From assembly GCA_910574455.1 (NCBI GenBank), contig CAJSYZ010000011.1, forward strand, positions 4,115,558 to 4,179,557: 64,000 nt of DNA, given 5' to 3'. Below, piece after piece: positions 52,299 through 61,335 of the stretch. The translations under genes and the position numbers were made by a program. The DNA is from Trichaptum fuscoviolaceum. Taxonomy: Eukaryota > Basidiomycota > Agaricomycetes > Hymenochaetales > Trichaptaceae. How positions within the stretch are numbered: the stretch's first letter is position 1; each line of letters begins with the position of its first letter. The notes beneath the pieces are model-generated. The model was not told the DNA's origin and did not search any database. It was given only the letters and a program-made list of their open reading frames with translations.

Positions 52299-55050
52299 AT
52301 GACATCTCGCAACGGCGAGTCTGCGCGCCTCTCGACGCAGGCACACCGCCATCAAGACTATGGCGCCAGCGGCAGCACGCCGGCGTTGGCACAGTCAGGC
52401 ACAGACACCGACGTGGAAGGGCGGGAGGTGCGGGATGGAAGGGCGGGAGGGCGCGCGGGTACGGGGACGCTTCGGCGCGGACTGACAGGCAGGCAGGTGC
52501 AGATGATCGCGATCGGCGGGACGATTGGTACGGGCCTGTTCCTCGGCACGGGTCGCTCGCTCGCGCAGGGAGGTCCTGCTAGCATCCTCATCTGCTACGG
52601 CCTCGTCGGATTCATTGTCTATGTCACCCTATCGCTCTTGGGCGAGATGGCTACCCAATATCCAGTTGCAGGTATGTCCAAACCTATAGTTCTAAATCTT
52701 GTCTTCCTTGCGGTGTTGCTAGTAAACACCTATTTCATAACATCTCTTTCCAATGGAAATATTTATAAAATCTGGCGGTCTGATAAGCTGATGGTCGATT
52801 CTCTCCAATATAGGCTCTTTCACGGCATACGCAACGCGATTCTTTTCGCCATCATATGGATTCGCGCTGTCGTGGAACTACTGGTTCAATGATGCCGTCT
52901 CAGTCGCTTCGGACCTAACTGCGGCGCAGCTCGTGCTCAACTACTGGACAGATCAGCACACCTGGGTCATCTCACTCGTATTTCTCGTCTTTCTCTTACT
53001 CATTAACGCGACGAGCGTCCATTCATATGGCGAAATGGGTACGTCAGTTCGTCCCTTCAGTGAAGCAAGCAACCCTTAGCCGACTGACGAGTCCGTGATA
53101 TTCGCAGAGTACATCCTGTCATCGCTCAAGGTGGCAACGATCGTCGCCTTCATCATCGTCGGAGTCGCAGTCAACGTCGGCGGCAATCGCGAGCACCGCT
53201 ACATCGGGTTCCACAACTGGACAATCCCTGGCGCTCCCTTCGCGAATGGCTTTGGTGGCTTTGCCCGCGTATTCGTCACGGCCAGTTTCGCCTGTGTGTG
53301 TCGTCTCCTCTCTTCCACCTTCCCCTGCCCTGAGTCTATTTTGCTGCGCATTGCAATGCTGACGGCCGCTTTTGCTCTACGCGTGTTTCATCGCTACGCT
53401 CATCGTTGTCCAAAACAAACCTTACTGGCACGAAGATGGTGGTACCGAAAGTTTAGGAATTACTGCAGGGGAGACGCGTAATCCCAGTAGAAACATGCCG
53501 CGTGTCGTACGCTTTGTCTTCTGGAGGTCTGTCTCACTTCGATTACCATAATCGAGATCCATATTACTTACGCTACCTTTTTCCTTTAAAAGAATTCTGG
53601 GATTTTATGTTTTATCAATTATCATTATTGGACTCAACGGTAAGTAGAAAATGCGACACCTCCGAGCATTCTTCTTGACTCATGTTTCCGGTTATCATCC
53701 AGTACCCTATGATTACCCAAATCTCTCCAACCGAACAACTACCACCTCTCCGTTCACGATTGTCTTTTATCAGGCAGGGTCAAGTGCGTTTTCCCTCCGA
53801 ACGAACTCTGGGAAGGTACTGATCGGGTGATCTAGATGCGGCCGCCTCGTTCATGAATACCGTGATTCTTACCTCCGTCCTATCCGCGGGGAACCATGCT
53901 ATGTTCGCTGGGACGCGTACGTTCCTTTTCGTTGTCCTCCATCGATCCCTAGCCCTGACTCACCCTTCTCGATCGAAGGCGTTCTTTACTCCCTTGCGAC
54001 ATCTACTCCACCCCTCGCGCCGCGCATTTTTGGACGGACGACTCGCGGAGGCGTCCCGCTCCTGGCCCTTCTTGCGAGTTCCAGTATAAGCGCCTTGTGT
54101 TTTGGGAGCTCGTTCATTGGTAGTGGCGAGCTATGGGGCTGGTTGCAGAACATTGTCGGCGTTTCGAACCAGGTCCGTCCCGCGCCTCCGTTCCTGGTAA
54201 AGTTAACATGCTGATCTTTTGCTCTTGTCTTTCCTCTTACGTCATTGTCGTTGGATGAAACATGACATTAGATTGCTTGGCTCTCGATTGGTCTCGCGAG
54301 CCTTCGATTCAGGAAAGCTTGGATCGCGCAGGGCAGGCCGCTCAGTGAAATGAAATTTCGTGCGCGCTGGACGTGGTCGTGGGGTCCTCAGTTTGTTGTG
54401 AGTAAAGACAATTTGCTCTGCATTCGCGCTCGTAGCTGATGTTTCTGAATACAACAGATCGTGACCGTTTCTATGTTGATAATCGGTACGTACATGATTC
54501 CTTCGCTTTCCTTCATCCAAGTTCATTCTCGGCGTCTATTTACTACCCATTGTGTCTTGATTTGGTGACGATGTGCTGACTGATCTGCTTTACTTCTCTT
54601 TACCCATCTCCCGGATATTTTACAGTCCAAGGATGGTCATCAGTCATACCGAAGTTCTCTCCTATCGACTTCGTGTCCTTGTACCTGGAGATCCCAGTGA
54701 TGCTCGTCATGTACGTCTTCTGGGCGACGTTCCGCGCGATCCCCAGACTCGGCCACACGCTCGACCAGCAAGACACCGACGTCGCGCACTCAGAGCGCCA
54801 GAGCATGAGTTCTGCGTCCAAAAGAAGCGAATCTGCGTCTCCGCCAGCGTCGCTTAGCATTGGCGCGCACGACCCGGTGAAGCCCACCCTGTTTGGGACG
54901 CTGGCGGACTTGGTTGATGTCCATGCGATCGATCTGTACAGAGACGAGCATGCGGAGGATGAGCACGACCGGGAGGACGAGGAGGAACGCGAGAGGCGCT
55001 TGAAGGGGAGGTGGCGGGTGTTATGGAGAGTGTGGTATGTCGTTGCGTGA
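52299..55050 (+). CDS. Amino-acid permease (YAT family)
   Basis: Eleven exons (52,299-52,671; 52,814-53,038; 53,108-53,293; 53,436-53,526; 53,593-53,639; 53,703-53,783; 53,836-53,916; 53,979-54,172; 54,272-54,397; 54,458-54,485; 54,626-55,050) join to 618 residues with every phase consistent. Plasma-membrane H+/amino-acid symporter of the APC superfamily. Signature: LTGRQVQMIAIGGTIGTGLF, LGTGRSLAQGGPASILICYG, GEMATQYPVAGSFTAYATRF, ALSWNYWFNDAVSVASDLTA, NPSRNMPRVVRFVFWRI, VILTSVLSAGNHAMFAGTR, then about twelve membrane segments. The charged C-terminal tail (HAEDEHDREDEEERERRLKG) is cytoplasmic. An upstream in-frame ATG at 52,275 is an alternative start. It appears intact. Substrate not predictable. 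Confidence 0.93.
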
Positions 55051-55573
55051 TGCAAAACTGGGATAAGAACACGGTCTGCCTTCGTCGTTCTTAGCTATTT
55101 GTATGATCTTGAATTGTAGAGAGGGCTTGCGAGACAATTTGTATTCTTTTCATAGACAACGTCTTATGTATGTTTGAGACAGGTTTTGGTACGTTAGAAA
55201 CATATAGTCTTTTCCATATTCCATAAAGCTCTTCTTGCTTGACTAAGCCCCCAACCTTTCGATCGGGGCTGGCTTTGGTGCAGATGCAAGCTGCATGAGT
55301 TCCTCCGTTAATACGGTTTTGTGACTTATACAAAAGGGTAAATCTACAGTAAATACTGGGTCAGCATTTGTCTTCTGTTGACATTGATCTCTGCTCGGAG
55401 CGAGTCCCCGTTTGCAGCAATAGCTCAGACTTAATGAGAATTTAATTTCACCCCTTCTGATTTGCCATAATCAACAAGCTTATATCAATCTCTTCCGTAT
55501 ATTTGGGTCATCTACTATACATTGGATTCGTTTGATGACATCTGTGGAGTATAGAGTAGGGCCATAGACAGCA
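55051..55573. other. Intergenic, convergent 3' ends
   Basis: Separates the permease from the F-box-like gene on the minus strand. Nothing recognised. Confidence 0.5.
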
Positions 55574-57207
55574 TCAGTCATCTACAACAGGAGACCATTC
55601 AATCTTTTCCTCCGGAAGAAATTTCATAAGAAAGTTCATTGTCACCTCTGTACATCCTATAACAGTCAACTTCTCTATAATGTTGCAGACCTTCGTTCCA
55701 TTTGGATTGATGTGAGAGAGTAAAACATGCAGAAATCTACAAACACCCTGTTTGCAGCTTTTGATGGTCACGGTTCGGATCTGCAGTTCACAGTTTTTCT
55801 TCAATCGTGGATAGATGAACCTAAGGCCAGGAGCCCTAATATAAAGGTGCTTCATCTTCGAGTACTGAAATAAGTCGTCCGCGGGCAAAGCAAGTTCCTT
55901 TGTCAAAGCATTCTTGGGCCTGATGTCGATCATCATGTGCTCTACAGACGGTAAGCGGCTGCTTGACCTCGTATAGTCTCCTGCTGCAGACCAGAAAAGG
56001 GCTTTACTCCAAATCTTCATCACGGACTTATTGTCATATACGGCGTCGACTTCAAACCTTTGAACGTTTGTAATGGCAATCCTATCGAGAAAGTTGTCGA
56101 AGTCCTCATAACTGTCTTTATAGTGGATGTCATGGCGCAATTCTATACGTAGCCATTTGACAGAACCTAGGGTGCAGCGAGGGGAGGGAACAATGCCGAA
56201 TTTCCCTTCCATGGATCCAAATGAAAGTGACAGGTCCCTGACGTTTCGCATCGATCTTAGATGCCGAAGTAAGACCCTACCCGTGATAACGTCTCCAGCG
56301 GTGGTGATACTGAAAGAAGTAAGGGACGCAAGGGTATCGGTGGGTAATATCGGTATGACATTTTGGACACTCAACCGACGAAGAGAGGGGACAGTCCATG
56401 AAAGGTAGACTGTGGATGGATTGTTTCTAGAATGCTCAAGCTGTACGGTATGAAGTCTTGGGTAAACAAGAATCTCCTCTTCTTCTCTGTTCTCGGGTAG
56501 ATGAAATTCTCCATTAGCTGTGCGAGCAATGACCTGTCCCCATCTATGGCTAAGAAACTTCATCGCCTCTGTATACCAGGCCGGTACGCTGGGTCCAAAG
56601 AACACCGTTAAAGCTATATCGCCGCTTCTCTTCAAGAAGAGATTGACAAGGAGCGGATGCTTGTACGGCACAATAGACCATATTACAGGCTGTTGCAGAG
56701 CGAGACTCCTAAATCGGCGATTCACAGCCGCGACAGAAAGTGCTGTCTGACTGAAGAGACTATCTCCTGCTTGCTGCCCTGAGATAGAGCCAGTGACGGC
56801 AGCCTCGAAGATCATCGCGAGAACATCATCGGGGGCCGAGTTGATCCCGTCGTGAAGAAACAAGGAGCTAAAAGCTTCCTCAATTCTAGATATCTCGAAT
56901 GCTGCATGGTTTTGCAGGGAGTTCAGCGCTTTACTGAGTCCTTTAAGGCGATGCAGGGCCGCCTTTCCTTGTTCTACATTGTTCTGCACTGCATCGGGAT
57001 TGCGGTAGTTACTAGAGGACACTCGGACATTATTTTTCTTTACAGTACACCAACACAAATCATGACTCACTGCGTCCTTTGGAAATCTAGTAGAGGGCTT
57101 CTGGCCAGATTCTCGCGAAGGGCTTTCACGCGACGTTCACAATCGGAGATGTTTTGCAAGATGTCGTTATCATACAGGTGTAGGTTAGCATTTCCGGAAT
57201 TGGCCAT
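55574..57207 (-). CDS. F-box-like protein with LRR-like C-terminus, copy B
   Basis: Exons 57,207-57,071 and 57,011-55,574 give 524 residues. Clear paralog of copy A (32,132-33,775) over the whole length: GINSAPDDVLAMIFEAAVT, VNRRFRSLALQQPVIWSIVP, LFLKRSGDIALTVFFGPSVP, RLHTVQLEHS, SSRLPSVEHMMIDIRPKN, DLFQYSKMKHLYIRAPGL, ending IIEKLTVIGCTEVTMNFLMK, FLPEEKIEWSPVVDD. Same single intron in the same phase. No disruption seen. Intact duplicates about 22 kb apart in opposite orientation suggest a dispersed, maintained family. Confidence 0.82.
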
Positions 57208-57929
57208 TTCGTTCGTCTGAGTGATTATTGCCTCGTGACGACTTGACAATAAACGTGGAGATGTTATGCGAATTAGAGGATGCAGGCTGAAAGAAAGAAG
57301 TAAGTTTACAATCAATAGGTGAGGCATATCGATGGATGACGTCATTTCAACATTAGAAAGGCTTGCGCGCGCACACCGCTTCTCATCGTCTCGCTTATCC
57401 GCGCACGCCTTGTTCAACCTAACCACTTCTACAATGCTTCCTCAGACGATATATACCGCCTCTGCATCCTCCGGCACCAAGTTCCTCCGGCTCAGATGAT
57501 GTCCCGTTTTTGACACGCATGATACCCGTCTTCGAGCCGACGGTCAAGGTTTTAAGAAGCACACGAGTGGCATCGAATACTGGAGAATGTGTAGCGGTAT
57601 CGTGAAGGTTGTTTTTCCGAAAGAATGAAAGAATGATGCACTCATCTTTGTTTAATCCTCTTTCTTCTCAATTTAAGTATCTTACCGGAATCCCTGCCCT
57701 GCACCAGAAAGACGAGAGAACCTTCCGCCATTGAAATACAAGCTAGACTTGGCGCGATGGGCACATTGATTGATCTGAACATCGAAAAGCGCAAGCGAAG
57801 GCGAGGGTATGGGAATGGGTGGATCTGTATGCGAAGGATGACACGCAAGTGCTCAGTAGACGATGTCGAGCTGAAGTTTGGATGTGGCGGAGGATGAGCT
57901 GCAGTAAAAGAAGTGAAGGAATAGGCACA
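57208..57929. other. No gene recognised
   Basis: Promoter region of F-box copy B and sequence upstream of the histone-demethylase relic. Basic frames around 57,640-57,900 do not match the JmjC protein expected upstream, so the demethylase is cut here. Confidence 0.4.
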
Positions 57930-59850
57930 AGTCATTTCTGGCGTCGCCCACCCTGCTTGCGCAGTCTTTTTGTAAACCGAATACCTTTGTGCAGCATGCG
58001 GGCGAGTTCATGGTTAACTTTCCTCGAGACTATTGCGCGGAATTCAATTTAGGGTTGAACTGCGCGGAGAGCGTCAATTTTGCGTTGGAAAGCTGGCTGG
58101 ATATTGGGCGGAGAGCGCAGGTTTGCGGTTGTGTTGGAGACAGGTGAGTCTTTTACCCACTGCGGCTGTTATCGATGGACTGACTGTAATGTTATCCGCG
58201 GTGTGCGAATCGATGTCGATGCTCTCCTGTTGGAGCGCGAACAAGAGCGTGAGGAGGCGGAACTACTGGTTGCACAAAGAAAGAGCAGCACGCCATCTGA
58301 ACGTGCCGCTGGACCCAGCAACCTGCGGAAGCGTAAAGCTGTGGACATCAATACGTCAATTGACTCCAAAGCCGAAGTCAAAGTCTCGAAAATCAAGGTC
58401 AAACGAGAAGGGAACGATTCCGCACTCGCAATGGCGTCTTCGTCCTCGTCTGGCTCGTCTGGTCAGAAGTCTCCGATGAAGATCACACTTCGCATCGCTG
58501 CTCCTGCTCCTATTCCAAAGGAGCTCGAGCCGTTCCCGTGTTGCCTCTACGTATCGCGATCCGTGGACGACCTTCTCCCGGTGCAAGACACGCCTCTATC
58601 GTGGACGGGCGTGCCTATCCAAGCGCTCCCGAAGGACGAGAACGGGAAGCTGATCAGGAAGGCGCACGAGTCCTCTGCGATGACCATTCCGGAAACATGG
58701 GTAGACGAAGTTGAAGGCGCGGATGGTGAACGGAAGAAGGTCGTATTTGGCGTAGATTCGATCGTCAAAGACCGCTGGCATCTGGTATGTTGCCTTTCAT
58801 CACCTTTTGTGCAAGGTTATTCTAATTCCATTTACTAGAAATGCACAGCTTGTCAGAAGAACGGCGAGAAGGCCCATGGGGCTCCGATCCAATGTACGAA
58901 GGGCAAATGTCCGAAGGCATTCCATGTTTTGTGCGCTCATGACGGACAAGCGTCTCGTACCCGTTTCGCTATCCTCCGCGAAGTTGAGAGGGAAGTCATT
59001 CTCAACGAGTCATCGCCGACACCATTCGAAGTGCCGTCTAGAGGCATCAAGTTCTCAACAACCCCGAAAACTGTGGAATCTCAAGGCATGGATCCCGAAC
59101 CAGCAGCCACTTCTCATGAGTCAGCTGCTGATGCATCGAAGATAAAGGTTGAGGTGTCAATAGACGAGAACCCAACGGCGGATCACACTACGGACTCGGA
59201 CATCGTCGAAGCGGAGCTGAAGGTTATCAAGACGATGAAGAAGTTAGAGTATGAATGTCTTTGCTCGCAGCACAATCCAGTAGGTGTTTTCTCTCTGTTT
59301 CTAAAGTATTCGAATCTCACACTTTGGCTATCTAGGACATGGCTGCCACGAAAAAGGCGAGCAAACTCGGTCGCGTGCGCGAGAAACTTCTCTCTTTACC
59401 ACCGATGTCGCGCGTCAAGCTCCGTGTCACTGCAGATGTCTTTGAGGTCTCGCTGCTCGCCGTCCACGAGGACCGCAACACCGTTGAAGTCATCTGAAAG
59501 GAGGCACGAAGAAGGAGTTCAAGTGGGGGAGCTTGGTGTGGGGAAAGATGGAAGGCGTTGAAGTCGCCCAGAAGCCCTCCGAGGCTGCGCCACCGCCTGC
59601 AAGTATGTGTCTCGTTCGTCCAGTTATTAAGCTCCATGCTCAAGCCAGATAAGCTACCACTGTCTCTGCGGAGAGCACGCAGGCAACGAGCAGCTGCGCT
59701 TCATCCGCGCCTCAAACAACAAGTGAGGCTATTCCGCAGCCAACTTTGCTTTCTACCACCTCTGTGCCCCAGGCTGGCTACCGCACACTCACGATGCGGC
59801 CTGGTGTAGCGTATTCGTCGTACCCCAGTTTCCCGGTATCAACACTCGGT
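57930..59850 (+). pseudogene. JmjC/ePHD histone demethylase (KDM4-like), 5'-truncated relic
   Basis: The plus strand begins inside the JmjC domain: SFLASPTLLAQSFCKPNTFV, QHAGEFMVNFPRDYCAEFNL, GLNCAESVNFALESW. In the family the third iron ligand is the His of GYHAGFN; here it is Cys (DYCAEFN). After an intron: VRIDVDALLLEREQEREEAE, a basic linker, then an extended PHD finger in two exons (CTACQKNGEKAHGAPIQCTK, GKCPKAFHVLCAHDG), and a Tudor-like part RVKLRVTADVFEVSLLAVHE, DRNTVEVI. There a frameshift with a stop (about 59,495) separates it from KKEFKWGSLVWGKMEGVEVA. A Ser/Thr/Pro tail follows to about 59,850. The N-terminal half is absent. Introns are kept. A dead copy of a chromatin regulator. 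Confidence 0.82.
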
Positions 59851-60127
59851 CGACAAAGTCAAAGGTGCGGATGGTGAGCGGAAGAAGGTTGTATTGGCGT
59901 GGATGCAGTTGTTAAAGACCGTTGTCACCTGGTATGTTGCTTATTTCTTCCTTCTGTGCATGGTTGGTCTGACACTCATCAGACAGAAATGCACAGCTTG
60001 CCAGAAGAACTGCAATATGGCCCATGGGGTGCCGAATCAATACATGCAGAGTAGATGTCTGAAGGCATTCCATGTTTTGTGTGCGCATGATGAACAAGCA
60101 TCTTGTATATATTTCACTAATACATGA
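59851..60127 (+). pseudogene. Partial second copy of the ePHD region
   Basis: GADGERKKVV, then an intron with the same position as at 58,783-58,840, then CTACQKNCNMAHGVPNQYMQ and CLKAFHVLCAHDEQAS. This is a diverged repeat of 58,715-58,955. Zinc ligands are partly lost (the GxPIQCTKGKC block reads VPNQYMQSRC). A tandem partial duplication that decayed. Confidence 0.75.
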
Positions 60128-60229
60128 AGCACTGATGGAGGTCATTCTCAACTTGTACATGTGGTAAAAAGAGCAAATTAATGTGTCTATAGATGTGCAG
60201 CCTATATATATAACCGAGCGAAGTAACCG

Positions 60230-60520
60230 GTTACTCGCTGGGTCACTGGGTCACTCCTAATTCGCCTATATATGGTGCAACTAGGGTTAGCATAAAGGCT
60301 TAGTGGGTCACCTTCCTAGTTAGAGTGGGTCACCTTCCTAATTAAGGGGGGTCATCCTCTTGTATGTAAAAGGTCACTGGGTCACCTTCCTTCTTTGGTA
60401 GTGGGTCACCTTCCTATTTGGTTTGGTCACTAGGTCAACTTCCTTCTTTGGTAGTGGGTCACTGGGTCACCTTCCTCTTTTAGTAGTGGGTCACTGGGTC
60501 ACCTTCTTTCTTGGTTTAAA
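60230..60520. repeat. GGGTCACT minisatellite
   Basis: About eight irregular copies of GTGGGTCACTGGGTCACCTT plus CCTTCTTTGGTA-type spacers, repeat length roughly 30-45 bp. Marks the change from normal composition to AT-rich DNA. Confidence 0.85.
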
Positions 60521-60654
60521 TATTATTATATACCTGGAAAAATATGCAATAAATCAGAATATATTTCTACCAGTCCACTGTCTAACTTCATTCACTATTA
60601 CCCAACTTCATTCACTATTACAGTTTAAAATCAGAAAAATAAGCATTAAATCTG

Positions 60655-61020
60655 AATATTAGTGTTCATATGAACACTATTTCTCTCGGCATTAGTATTC
60701 ATATGAACGCTAATATTCAATTTATCAGTGATTTTAGTATTCATATGAACGCTAATATTCAATTTATCAGTGTTTTTAGTGTTCATATGAACGCTAATAT
60801 TCCATTTATCTCTGATTTAAATATTCCTATTTATCAGTGATTTTAGTGTTCATATGAACACTAATATTCAATTTATCACTGTTTTTAGCATTCATATAAA
60901 CACTATTTTACTTGGCATTAGCGTTCATATGAACACTATTGCTCTCGGCATTAGTGTTTATATGAATGCTAATATTCCCATTTATCTCTGATTTTAGCAT
61001 TCATATGAATGCTAATTCCA
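60655..61020. repeat. Array of nine CATATG-centred palindromes
   Basis: Near-perfect palindromes of about 22 bp with core TTCATATGAA (flanks TTAGYR / YRCTAA). Centres begin at 60,667, 60,700, 60,742, 60,784, 60,851, 60,893, 60,926, 60,959 and 61,002. Separating sequence alternates between two types (ATTCAATTTATCAGTG and TTCTCTCGGCA). Confidence 0.85.
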
Positions 61021-61335
61021 CTAGACTGTTCTTACTTGTAATATTTAAAATTATATATATAACCTGCACCCTGAGCATGTATAGCTCATTTGGGAAGTCA
61101 CAAGTCATGTGATTTATATTTGGTTATGTTTGGTATAATTCTGGAAAATATAAATAAGGAAATACTTTACATCTCTTCCTCCTATTTGTACCTTCCTAAC
61201 TTGAAAGTACTCTACAAATAGACCTTACAACAGACAATCTACTGGACTATTCTCAGCTTGACTCAAACACTCCCAGCTTTACTCCAAACTCTAATACTCT
61301 GCTTACTTTTATACTTTAGTATCAGACAATTTAAC

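Noticed and set aside
60655..61020. CRISPR-like array
   Set aside because: Repeats are palindromes with variable flanks and spacers repeat each other; the organism is a eukaryote and no Cas-like gene is present. Reported instead as a palindrome array.
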